Origin: an uncultured Oscillospiraceae bacterium
GTDB taxonomy: Bacteria > Bacillota > Clostridia > Oscillospirales > Oscillospiraceae
DNA length: 12,582 nt
Reading direction: 5' to 3'
NCBI GenBank assembly: GCA_900762005.1
Contig: CAAFEV010000189.1
Span: forward strand, 1-12,582
Part shown: positions 1 to 6,644 of the stretch, in pieces
How the letters are laid out: the number at the start of each line of letters is the position of its first letter
Position numbering within the stretch: the stretch's first letter is position 1
The notes under the pieces: generated by a model
Database searches by the model: none
Told to the model about the DNA's origin: nothing
Seen by the model: only the letters and a program-made list of their open reading frames with translations
Position numbers and translations under genes: made by a program

Positions 1-1
1 G

Positions 2-136
2 GGGAGAACAGCGGGTTCAGCGGAATATTTCTTTTCAGACCGTCTTTTGCCCTTTGACTTAACAGCGGGGCAGGAAAGGTTTCTGGTCGAACTGACGAAG
101 AGCATACTTCCGATTATCTCAATTCAGTCGTTCTGA
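2..136 (+). CDS. C-terminal end of an unidentified protein (partial)
   Basis: The frame starting at base 2 is open from the window edge to a TGA at 134-136, giving 44 residues with a protein-like composition that end in LPIISIQSF. The other two + frames close earlier or look less protein-like. The strong + strand terminator at 263-301 fits a + strand gene ending just upstream. Nothing in these residues lets me name a family, and the 5' part lies outside the window. The ATG-less start is only the window edge. It could still be non-coding sequence. Confidence 0.4.
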   Translation, partial: GRTAGSAEYFFSDRLLPFDLTAGQERFLVELTKSILPIISIQSF

Positions 137-262
137 TTGATATAAATAAGGCAGGCGCGCCGCAGAATTTTGCTGCCTGCGGCAGGGCGATTTACTGTTA
201 GTCGTTTTCGGAAATTGCCAACGCTTCTGCTTTTACTTCTCCTTCTCGGCATTCTGCCGGGG

Positions 263-301
263 CTGCGCATTCGGGGAGCTCCCCCCGGATGCGCAGTTTT
301 T
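263..301 (+). terminator. Strong intrinsic terminator
   Basis: The arms CTGCGCATTCGGGG (263-276) and CCCCGGATGCGCAG (283-296) pair over 14 bp with one G-T wobble around a 6-nt loop. TTTTT follows directly, with a second T run at about 308-312. The T tract is on the + strand only, so it should stop rightward transcription, presumably of the gene ending at 136. It lies 127 nt after that stop. A small hairpin (CGGCA/TGCCG, 247-259) precedes it. Confidence 0.8.
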
Positions 302-335
302 CTGCTCTTTTTAGAAATGCGGCGGGGTGGGGATT

Positions 336-412
336 CTCTCCCTCAGTCGCGGCTGCGCCGCGCCAGCTCCCTCGTCAGAGGGAGCCAAGGGCGGGGGACG
401 GGGGACGGCGGG
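336..412. repeat. Palindromic G/C-rich intergenic element
   Basis: Two perfect hairpins sit side by side: CGCGGC-TGC-GCCGCG (348-362) and GCTCCCTC-GTCA-GAGGGAGC (366-385). A preceding CTCCCTCAG could pair alternatively with the second right arm. A G-rich tail follows (389-412) with runs of 3, 5, 5 and 3 G separated by short loops, including the tandem unit GGGGGAC. From memory, similar CTCCCTC...GAGGGAGC palindromes recur between genes in Oscillospiraceae genomes, but I cannot verify the copy number here. There is no T tract on either strand, so it is not a simple terminator. It lies between the + terminator and the 3' end of psuG. Confidence 0.5.
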
Positions 413-473
413 AGCAAGGCCCCGCTCTACGGGTGCGAGGATGGTAAGCCCCAGCCGTAAGCAAAAGGTGATT

Positions 474-1388
474 TTATTTACACAGGGCGGCGGCGGTTCG
501 GGCCGCTACCTTGGCGTTGTTGTAGACGAGCTGGATATTCGATGCCAAGCTTTCGCCGCCGGTCAGCTCCTTGACCTTGGCAAGCAGGAAGGGCGTGGTT
601 TCCTTGCCGTGGACGCCGTTTGCGCGGCACTGCTGCATTGCCTCGTCGATTGCCTTGTTAATCACTGTCGCATCCATGGAGTATTCCTCGGGGATGGGGT
701 TTGTGACGAGCATACCGCCCTTGAGATTCAGGTCGCGCAGGGCGGAGAACGCCGCTGCCAGCTCCTCGGGGGTATCCATTTGATAATCCACGGGGAAGCC
801 GGAATGACGGGTATAGAACGCGGGCAGCTCCTTCGTGCCGTAGCCGACGACGGGCACGCCGTGCGTCTCTAAATACTCCAGCGTCAGACCGAGGTCTAAA
901 ATTGACTTTGCGCCCGCGCAGACGACCATGACCGGTGTGGTGGCAAGCTCCTCTAAATCCGCCGAGATGTCCATGGTGGTTTCCGCGCCGCGATGCACGC
1001 CGCCGATGCCGCCGGTGGCAAAGACGGAAATCCCCGCCATATGCGCAATCATCATTGTGGTGGTGACGGTGGTTGCGCCGTCCTCGCCGCGTGCGCAGAG
1101 AACTGCCAAATCGCGCCGTGATGCCTTGGCGATTTTCGCGCCCTTTTTGCCGAAGTACTCAATTTCCTCTTCCGTAAGACCTGCCTTGCAGCGACCGCCG
1201 ATGATGGCAATCGTGGCGGGCACGGCACCGTTGTCGCGGATAATCTGCTCGACCGCCAGCGCGGTTTCCACGTTCTGCGGGTAGGGCATACCGTGGGAGA
1301 TGATGGTGGACTCCAGGGCAACGACGGGCTTTCCCGCAGCAAGTGCCTCCGCGACCTCGGGCTTGACATCCAGATACTTGTTGAACAT
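474..1388 (-). CDS. psuG: Pseudouridine-5'-phosphate glycosidase
   Basis: This enzyme splits pseudouridine 5'-phosphate into uracil and ribose 5-phosphate by breaking the C-C glycosidic bond, in the cytoplasm. The 304 residues match the family's usual length. All five active-site positions known from the E. coli enzyme (Glu31, Lys93, Asp149, Lys166, Asn289) are present at a constant offset of five: Glu26 in VALESTIISHG, Lys88 in KASRRDL, Asp144, Lys161 in CAGAKS and Asn284 in ASNIQ. The glycine-rich ATGGIGGVHRGAE segment is also typical. The ATG is preceded by AGGAGG (1397-1402 on the + strand) at 8 nt spacing. It lies 20 nt downstream of the kinase gene and is surely co-transcribed with it. 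I see no convincing terminator just after the stop. Confidence 0.96.
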   Translation of the reverse strand: MFNKYLDVKPEVAEALAAGKPVVALESTIISHGMPYPQNVETALAVEQIIRDNGAVPATIAIIGGRCKAGLTEEEIEYFGKKGAKIAKASRRDLAVLCARGEDGATTVTTTMMIAHMAGISVFATGGIGGVHRGAETTMDISADLEELATTPVMVVCAGAKSILDLGLTLEYLETHGVPVVGYGTKELPAFYTRHSGFPVDYQMDTPEELAAAFSALRDLNLKGGMLVTNPIPEEYSMDATVINKAIDEAMQQCRANGVHGKETTPFLLAKVKELTGGESLASNIQLVYNNAKVAARTAAALCK

Positions 1389-1408
1389 AATGGGTTCCTC
1401 CTAAAATT

Positions 1409-2494
1409 TTATTTTGCGCCTGCCATGCGCTTGCGCACGGCGTCGGCGGAAATAGCGGGGTTGATGGTTTCACTGCTCTCAATGGCAATCGCGGCGGCTG
1501 CGGCGGCTGCGCGGGCTGCGGTTTCCAAGTCCGTGCCCTCCAGATACGCCCACGCGAGAGCCGCCATAAAGGCGTCGCCCGCGCCTGTGGCGTTGCGCAT
1601 TTCCGCCTTGCAGCAGGGAATATGCAGCATTTGCGTGCGGTCGGCTGCCAGAACGCCGTCCGCGCCGAGCGAGAGAAAAACACGGTGAAGCCCGGTGTCG
1701 AGCAGGGCCTTTGCCGCACGGCGCAGGCTGTTGTCATCGGTGATTTTTACGCCGGATAAAAGCTCGGCTTCAATGCGGTTGGGCTTGAGCGTGTGAATAC
1801 CGCCCAGAATCGGACGCAGCTTCTCTGCCTTGGTCGTCGAGACCGGGTCGGCAAAAATCGGCACCGTGCAGTGCGTTGTCAGGTAGGCAAGTGACTGCGC
1901 CGGAATGTTCGTGTCAACAATCACGAGCTGCGCGTTGTTGAGCTGCGAGAGGTTTGCCGCCAGATATTGCGGAGTGATGCGTTCGCAGATTTCCATGTCC
2001 GAGACGGCGAGTGCCATGTCGCCGTCCGCGTCGTTGAGAAACAGATACGTCGGCGTCGCGCCGCCGGGAATTTGCAGGGCATGGCTGATGTCGATGCCCA
2101 GTTCACCGCATGAGGCGGCAATGCGCTGGGCGGAGAGGTCATCGCCGAGGGCGGTGAACAGGCGCACATCCGTGCCGAGCAGACAGAGGTTGTGCGCGAT
2201 ATTGCGCCCAACGCCGCCCAAGCTCATGCGCACCGTGCCGGGGTTGGAGTCGCGGGAAATCAAGGGGCGCAGGGCTTTGCCGCCGATGTCCATGTTGACG
2301 CCGCCGATTACTGCGGCATAGGTGCCGGAGCGCAGAACATAGCCCTTTCCGGCAATGTAGCCCTTTTTCATCAGGTTGGAGATGTGTACGCCGACCGAGG
2401 AACGGGTGATGCCTGCCTTTTGCGCAAGCTGTTCCTGCGATATCATCGGGTCGGCTTCAATCCATTGCAGTAGTTGCCGCTCACGTTGAGTCAT
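1409..2494 (-). CDS. psuK: PfkB-family pseudouridine kinase with N-terminal HTH
   Basis: A PfkB/ribokinase-fold sugar kinase that, from its partner psuG, should phosphorylate pseudouridine to pseudouridine 5'-phosphate. Residues 1-55 form a winged helix-turn-helix (ISQEQLAQKAGITRSSVGVH, 19-38), an addition also known in E. coli YeiI-type kinases. The kinase domain follows: GGVNMDIGGKA at 64-74, the GGVGRNIAHNL signature at 93-103, and the C-terminal signature NATGAGDAF at 301-309 with the catalytic base Asp307. An alanine-rich helix (327-337) is part of the fold. The total of 361 residues equals kinase plus HTH. The ATG has AGGAGG 8 nt upstream. The HTH suggests DNA binding, possibly autoregulation. 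The exact substrate is inferred from context, because PfkB kinases vary. Confidence 0.92.
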   Translation of the reverse strand: MTQRERQLLQWIEADPMISQEQLAQKAGITRSSVGVHISNLMKKGYIAGKGYVLRSGTYAAVIGGVNMDIGGKALRPLISRDSNPGTVRMSLGGVGRNIAHNLCLLGTDVRLFTALGDDLSAQRIAASCGELGIDISHALQIPGGATPTYLFLNDADGDMALAVSDMEICERITPQYLAANLSQLNNAQLVIVDTNIPAQSLAYLTTHCTVPIFADPVSTTKAEKLRPILGGIHTLKPNRIEAELLSGVKITDDNSLRRAAKALLDTGLHRVFLSLGADGVLAADRTQMLHIPCCKAEMRNATGAGDAFMAALAWAYLEGTDLETAARAAAAAAAIAIESSETINPAISADAVRKRMAGAK

Positions 2495-2517
2495 GGCAAA
2501 ACCTCCTAAACAATGAT

Positions 2518-2534
2518 TTAGAATCTAATCTAAT
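2518..2534. promoter_or_regulatory. Candidate operator overlapping the psuK start site
   Basis: TTAGA-A-TCTAA (2518-2528) is a perfect inverted repeat. A further TCTAA half-site follows at 2529-2533, giving tandem TCTAAT units. It covers the predicted transcription start and the first bases of the psuK leader, where a bound repressor would block initiation. The obvious candidate binder is the HTH domain of PsuK itself, or a separate regulator outside the window. Only the symmetry is seen; binding is inferred. Confidence 0.45.
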
Positions 2535-2538
2535 GCTT

Positions 2539-2567
2539 ATTATATAAGCGGGAACCGTGTTTGTCAA
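2539..2567 (-). promoter_or_regulatory. Consensus promoter of the psuK-psuG operon
   Basis: Read on the minus strand, TTGACA (2567-2562) and TATAAT (2544-2539) are both perfect consensus hexamers with a 17-bp spacer. The start site should fall near 2532, giving a leader of about 38 nt ahead of the psuK ATG. Such a strong promoter for a catabolic operon implies that expression is held back by something, probably at the adjacent palindrome. Confidence 0.88.
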
Positions 2568-2751
2568 GAGGGAAAAGTAATTTTTTTTGCAATACCGTTT
2601 TTTTGCGGTTTTAGCGAATTAGCGCCGGTTTTCCGAGAGCCTTTTGCGTGCAGAGGGGGTCAAGGACGAAAGACAGCAGACGGTAGGCGGCGGGAACAGA
2701 CCCACGCCCCGCAACGCTGCCGCAGGCGGCGGCATTTGCGACGGCAAAGGG

Positions 2752-2779
2752 TTGCAAAAGGGCGGAAATTTGGTATAAT
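2752..2779 (+). promoter_or_regulatory. Extended -10 promoter for the FUSC-family gene
   Basis: TGGTATAAT (2771-2779) is a full extended -10. A TTGCAA (2752-2757) lies 16 bp upstream of the hexamer as a partial -35. The start site would be near 2786, only about 17 nt before the preferred TTG start codon. An ATG at 2788 would be nearly leaderless. About 180 nt of intergenic DNA to the left (2568-2750) holds only T-rich sequence and small GC hairpins. Confidence 0.7.
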
Positions 2780-2802
2780 ACAGAAAAATGGAGGTGTATG
2801 GC

Positions 2803-3714
2803 TTGAGGGTGAAACAATTACGGCCGGGGCTGCGGACGATTAAAACCGGCATCGCCGTGCTGCTGGCGATTGTGCTGACGCGGCTGATGACCGACGAGCC
2901 GCTGTCGCTGTTCTATGCCACGCTCGGCGCGGTGGTCGGCATGGAGACAACGCTCTCCAAGGCAATCCGCCAGGGTGTGACGCAGATGGTCGGCGTTTTG
3001 TGCGGCACGGTAGTCGGCTACGGTGTGGTGCTGCTCTTTCCGCCTGCTCCACCGACAATGCCGCCCGCGTGGGCGGTCGGACTCGGTCTGATCCTTTTGA
3101 TTCTGCTGCTCAATCTGTTCCGGCTGTCGTTTTCGCTGTCGCTGGCGTGTCTGGTGTTTCTCTGGGCGGTGCTGATGCCGACAAAGAGTGTTTTTACCGA
3201 CTCCCTGCTGCGTATGCGCGATACGGCGGTCGGCGTCGGAACGGCAATTGTGCTGAACGTGGCGGTGCGTCCTTACAATAATAAAAAGCGGATTTTGTCC
3301 CTGCTGCGCCGTCTGCGCGGACGCATCCTGGGCGAGCTGAACGATCTGGTTATCGGAGAGCGGTATCCCGATTTGCCGGAGAGTGTTGCGCTGCTGCGCC
3401 GGCTGGAGCGCGAGCTGGAGCTTTACCGCAGTCAGCGGTTTTTGCACCGGAAGAATGACGAGCAGGCACTGCTTTACGGCTGCATTCAGCTGACCGAGCG
3501 AATGCTACAGGAGCTAGAGGCGATTTGCGGCATGGATAGTTTGGGCGATTTGGCAACAGAAAATGCAGAACGTATGCGCCAGATGGGTCTGGAGCTGCCC
3601 GAGGCGGATGTTGCGCCGCGCAAATGCACCAGGCATGATACGATTGTGATGAATTATCATCTGGACAAGCTGCTTGCCGCCTGCCGCTGCTTAGATGAGC
3701 TGACAGACGCTTAA
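2803..3714 (+). CDS. FUSC / aromatic acid exporter (ArAE_1, DUF939)-type membrane protein
   Basis: An integral membrane protein of about 303 residues with the layout of the FUSC/ArAE_1 (DUF939) family: about six hydrophobic segments in the N-terminal half (roughly residues 15-29, 33-49, 61-79, 89-105, 108-125 and 139-156), then a hydrophilic helical C-terminal domain rich in Arg, Glu and Leu. Family members are thought to export aromatic acids or similar compounds; the substrate here is unknown. I prefer the TTG at 2803 because GGAGGTG (2790-2796) lies 6 nt upstream of it. The in-frame ATG at 2788 overlaps that Shine-Dalgarno and falls almost at the predicted start site; using it would add only five residues. 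The protein ends just before the next gene's promoter. Confidence 0.8.
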   Translation: MRVKQLRPGLRTIKTGIAVLLAIVLTRLMTDEPLSLFYATLGAVVGMETTLSKAIRQGVTQMVGVLCGTVVGYGVVLLFPPAPPTMPPAWAVGLGLILLILLLNLFRLSFSLSLACLVFLWAVLMPTKSVFTDSLLRMRDTAVGVGTAIVLNVAVRPYNNKKRILSLLRRLRGRILGELNDLVIGERYPDLPESVALLRRLERELELYRSQRFLHRKNDEQALLYGCIQLTERMLQELEAICGMDSLGDLATENAERMRQMGLELPEADVAPRKCTRHDTIVMNYHLDKLLAACRCLDELTDA

Positions 3715-3726
3715 TGCCCTGTGTGT

Positions 3727-3735
3727 TGGTATAAT
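3727..3735 (+). promoter_or_regulatory. Extended -10 promoter for the M14 peptidase gene
   Basis: TGGTATAAT is an extended -10 identical to the one ahead of the previous gene; the shared stretch is TTGGTATAATAC. No clear -35 is seen at the right distance, which extended -10 promoters can tolerate. The start site would be around 3739-3742, right at the 5' arm of the following hairpin. Confidence 0.6.
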
Positions 3736-3740
3736 ACGAG

Positions 3741-3779
3741 CCCCTCCGGCATATGGTTTGTCGGAGGGGATGCTTTTTG
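3741..3779 (+). terminator. Hairpin that may both end the FUSC gene and mask the next RBS
   Basis: CCCCTCCG (3741-3748) and CGGAGGGG (3762-3769) form a perfect 8-bp stem with a 13-nt loop. ATGC and then TTTTT (3774-3778) follow, giving a terminator-like shape 27 nt after the FUSC stop. The right arm is also the Shine-Dalgarno of the peptidase gene, 7 nt before its TTG start. Read-through or locally started RNA would therefore carry a sequestered ribosome binding site. The T tract is short, so efficient termination is uncertain. Confidence 0.5.
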
Positions 3780-4976
3780 AGCTTGACACAGCTTGCCCTG
3801 CGGCGTGCCGGAGCGGACGATTTGACGGCGTTTCAGCAGCGCGAGGGGCTTTATCCGTCCGGACGCGAGGACGAGTTGACGATGCAGCGGCTGTTGCCGT
3901 ATCTGACGGGCTTTGAACGCTATATGGTTCAGTCGGGCGATACCTATTATAAGCTGGCAAGGCGGTTCGGCACGAGTGTGGCTGCCATTACGACGGCAAA
4001 TCCGGGACAAAATCCGCGCACGCTGCGCATCGGGCAGTATCTGACCGTGCCGTTCGGCTTTCCGGTTGTGCCGACGGATGAGCCGTTTACCTATGCGCTC
4101 CTGTCGCTGTGCGTGCAGGGGCTGACTGCGCGGTATCCGTTTTTGACGCGGCGTGTGCTGGCAAAGACCGCTTACGGCAGAGATGTGGTGCTTTTACAGG
4201 TCGGGCAGGGCGAAAACCGTGTGCTCTATAACGCAAGTCACCATGCCAACGAGTGGATTACCACGCCGCTTTTGATGAAATTTCTGGAGGAATACGCCGC
4301 TGCGCTTGCCTTCGACGGAACAATTTACGGCTTCGATGCGCGGACAATCAGCGCACGCACGCAGCTTTCTCTGGTGCCGATGGTCAATCCCGACGGGGTG
4401 GATCTGGTTACGGGTGCGATTGCAGCGGGCAGCGCGCAATATGAGGTTGCGGAGCTGATTGCCGCCTATTATCCCGCGATTCCGTTTCCCGACGGGTGGA
4501 AGGCAAATCTGATGGGCGTGGACTTGAATCTGAATTACCCGGCAGGGTGGGAGCAGGCAAAGGAAATCAAATTTGCACAGGGCTTTGTGGGACCCGCGCC
4601 GCGCGATTATGTCGGTAATGCGCCGCTCGACCAGCCGGAGAGCAGGGCAATGGCGGAGCTGACGCAGGAGCTTTCTCCGAGCCTGACGCTGTCGTACCAC
4701 TCGCAGGGTGAGGTCATTTACTGGAAGTTTTTGGACATAGAGCCGGAGGGCGCGGAGCGAATCGGCAGGGAATTTGCCCGGGTGAGCGGTTATCTGCTTG
4801 ACGAAACGCCCTATGCCTCGGGGTTTGCCGGATATAAGGATTGGTTTTTACAGGAGTTCAACCGACCCGGCTATACCGTGGAGGTCGGACTGGGCGAAAA
4901 TCCGCTGCCGCTGACACAGTTTCCGAAAATCTATGAGGACAATCTGGGGATTCTGGTGCTGGGAATGCGGCAATAA
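3777..4976 (+). CDS. M14C-type gamma-D-glutamyl-diaminopimelate peptidase with PG-binding and LysM modules
   Basis: A zinc metallopeptidase likely to cut the gamma-D-Glu-diaminopimelate bond of cell-wall peptides. Numbered from the TTG start, residues 3-44 resemble a PG_binding_1 helix bundle (LTAFQQREGL...), 49-93 are one LysM (YMVQSGDTYYKLA to IGQYLTVP), and about 105-399 are the M14 domain. Zinc ligands are His156 and Glu159 (HHANEW) and His308 (SYHSQGE); the catalytic Glu is Glu369 (TVEVGLGE). GVDLNLNYPAGW replaces the carboxypeptidase DLNRNF, so the substrate-binding Arg is missing, as in the M14C endopeptidase group. There is no signal peptide, so it may act inside the cell, for example in wall recycling or sporulation. 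The TTG at 3777 follows CGGAGGGG by 7 nt; an in-frame ATG at 3753 lies in the hairpin loop with no ribosome binding site. Confidence 0.88.
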   Translation: MSLTQLALRRAGADDLTAFQQREGLYPSGREDELTMQRLLPYLTGFERYMVQSGDTYYKLARRFGTSVAAITTANPGQNPRTLRIGQYLTVPFGFPVVPTDEPFTYALLSLCVQGLTARYPFLTRRVLAKTAYGRDVVLLQVGQGENRVLYNASHHANEWITTPLLMKFLEEYAAALAFDGTIYGFDARTISARTQLSLVPMVNPDGVDLVTGAIAAGSAQYEVAELIAAYYPAIPFPDGWKANLMGVDLNLNYPAGWEQAKEIKFAQGFVGPAPRDYVGNAPLDQPESRAMAELTQELSPSLTLSYHSQGEVIYWKFLDIEPEGAERIGREFARVSGYLLDETPYASGFAGYKDWFLQEFNRPGYTVEVGLGENPLPLTQFPKIYEDNLGILVLGMRQ

Positions 4977-5014
4977 CAGCGTCTGAAACGCTTAGCCTGC
5001 GCAAGGAACAATAG

Positions 5015-5062
5015 CGACCGCTGCCGATGGAAGCACATCGGCAGCGGTCGGTTTTGATTTTG
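5015..5062 (+). terminator. Terminator between convergent transcription units
   Basis: CGACCGCTGCCGAT (5015-5028) and its exact complement (5037-5050) form a perfect 14-bp stem with an 8-nt loop. GTTTTGATTTTGCTTTT follows on the + strand. It ends the peptidase transcript 38 nt after its stop. On the minus strand the stem is followed by CTATTGTT, a poorer T tract, but it could also slow the convergent kinase operon ending at 5097. Confidence 0.85.
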
Positions 5063-5096
5063 CTTTTGCGTTTGCGGCGGGAGCGGGGAGCCGGAG

Positions 5097-6644
5097 TTAG
5101 TCGTCATCATCAAAGCGGAGGTCGGTGACGGGCGTTTCGTTGATTTGGCGCGAAAGCTCCTCTGCGTCAAATTCCGCTTTGGCATAGCGGCCGTAGCGCG
5201 TGCGGCGGTAATCATAGCTGCTGGCGTACTTATAGCCGTAGGTGTAGCCCGTGCCGTACTTGGAGCCGTAGCCGTAGCGCGTAGTGCCCGCCTGCGTCTG
5301 GTTGAGCACGCAGCCGACAATGTTTACGCCTGCCGAGGACAGACCTTGGATGGAGGTCAGAATCTGCGTCGTGTTGGCAAGGTCCTGACGGACGATATAC
5401 AGCGTGCTGTCGGCATACTTCGCAATCGTTGCCGCGTCGGACAAAATACCCGCAGGCGGCGTATCAAAAATGATAAAATCAAGCTTGTCGCGCAGTAAAT
5501 CAATCAGCTGCTTCATACGCGGCGTATCCAAAAGCGGCTGCGGCTGGTCAATCGTCTCGTCGCCGGAGAGCAGCAGCAGGGTCGATTTCGGTACATTGAG
5601 CAGATGGAAGTCTTTCGACTGCCCGGTCAGAATTTCCACCAGACCGTCCGACGGCTCGACGATACCCAACGACTCCTTGAGCGACTGCTTACGCAGGTCG
5701 CCGTCAATCAGAATGACGCGCTTGCCCTCCTGCGCCAAAGACAGCGCAAGGTTGGTGGCAACGGTGGTTTTTCCCTCGTGCGGCAGGGTGCTTGTGACGA
5801 GCATGACGCACGAGCCGGCGGTATCAAGCTGCTTTTGCAGCTTGACGCGCAGATTCCGGATGGATTCGTTGAATTTCGAGGTGATGCGCGGGTTGGTAAT
5901 GGTCAGCGTCAGGTTTGCTTTGTTCGAATGCTTTTTCAGGTTGACAATCGGAATATAGGCGAGGCATTTCAGATTGACAAGCTTTCGCAAATCCTCCGCC
6001 GAGTGAATCGTTTTTCGGGTCAGCGAAAGCAGGAAGATGCAGAGCGTACCGATTGCGAATACAATCAGACCCGCGACAAGGCCCAAGGAAAAGGCGTTGT
6101 TGGGGTTTATGGGTGCGGTCGGGGGTCCCTCCGGCATATTCAGCTCCTGAATCTGTGTGTCGCCCAGAATGCTGCTTGCCGCCTGCGGATAAACCTTAAT
6201 CGCCGCCTTGAGAACTCTGTAAGCGTCCTCCGGCACGGGAGCGGTGACCGTCAGAGTGAAAATTGCGGTTTCGGCGGCGGAGGTTGCGGAGATGGAGGCA
6301 ACGACGTTTTCGTGCAGCTCCTGTTCCAAAAGCATTCTGGTATTTTCGCTGCCGATGACATAGCTGAAGGTGGAGGCGAGCGTTTTTGTTGCACTGGAGT
6401 CCATAATAGAGCTGCTGCTCAAGATGTCAATCGTCGCGGCATAGCTGGCGTGGACGGAGAATACCGCGCTGGAGGAATATGTGGGAGAATAGGTGAGGTT
6501 GGCTGTGTAGAACGTACTGAAGCCGACAACAAGGGCGGCGAGCAATACCAGCCAGAGCAGGCGTTTTGCGGCGTTGATGAAGTTGTGCATAATCACCGCT
6601 AAATTGAAGTCCAGCAGCGCGGAGTTTGCGGCTTGCTCATCCAT
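5097..6644 (-). CDS. Tyrosine autokinase: Wzz chain-length domain fused to BY-kinase (second of the pair)
   Basis: A membrane tyrosine autokinase of the polysaccharide co-polymerase type, 515 residues from the chosen ATG. A Wzz domain lies between TM1 (about 29-48) and TM2 (about 185-208), with a proline-rich PEGPPTAPINP before TM2. The cytoplasmic BY-kinase has ExxRxxR (ESIRNLR, 260-266), Walker A PHEGKTT with Lys292, Walker A' VILIDGDLR (310-318) and Walker B FIIFDTPP (390-397). The C-terminal tail (457-487) holds 11 tyrosines as autophosphorylation sites and ends in an acidic DDDD. The ATG at 6644 follows AGGAGGTG by about 7 nt. A GTG at 6662 in the same frame lies within that Shine-Dalgarno. 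The first 8 nt (ATGGATGA) overlap the end of the upstream kinase gene, so translation is probably coupled. Confidence 0.93.
   Translation of the reverse strand: MDEQAANSALLDFNLAVIMHNFINAAKRLLWLVLLAALVVGFSTFYTANLTYSPTYSSSAVFSVHASYAATIDILSSSSIMDSSATKTLASTFSYVIGSENTRMLLEQELHENVVASISATSAAETAIFTLTVTAPVPEDAYRVLKAAIKVYPQAASSILGDTQIQELNMPEGPPTAPINPNNAFSLGLVAGLIVFAIGTLCIFLLSLTRKTIHSAEDLRKLVNLKCLAYIPIVNLKKHSNKANLTLTITNPRITSKFNESIRNLRVKLQKQLDTAGSCVMLVTSTLPHEGKTTVATNLALSLAQEGKRVILIDGDLRKQSLKESLGIVEPSDGLVEILTGQSKDFHLLNVPKSTLLLLSGDETIDQPQPLLDTPRMKQLIDLLRDKLDFIIFDTPPAGILSDAATIAKYADSTLYIVRQDLANTTQILTSIQGLSSAGVNIVGCVLNQTQAGTTRYGYGSKYGTGYTYGYKYASSYDYRRTRYGRYAKAEFDAEELSRQINETPVTDLRFDDDD
5184..5276 (-). other. 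Tyrosine cluster in the tail of the second kinase
   Basis: Eleven tyrosine codons lie within 31 residues, spaced irregularly among Gly, Lys, Arg and Ser (RYGYGSKYGTGYTYGYKY, then SYDY, RY and RY). In BY-kinases this C-terminal cluster is phosphorylated in trans and removed by the CpsB phosphatase, which controls oligomer assembly. Unlike the neighbouring kinase the cluster is not a clean repeat at DNA level. Confidence 0.8.

Noticed and set aside
327..872. A 181-codon + strand open frame overlapping the end of psuG
   Set aside because: Most of it is antisense to psuG, whose active-site residues are all present; the rest runs through the palindromic element.
2580..2625. T-rich stretch with ACCG/CGGT followed by TTTT as a terminator
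   Set aside because: The stem is only 4 bp and no + strand gene ends nearby.
5604..6602. A 332-codon + strand open frame opposite the second kinase
   Set aside because: It lies wholly inside the kinase gene on the other strand, has no recognisable domain and a shadow-like composition.
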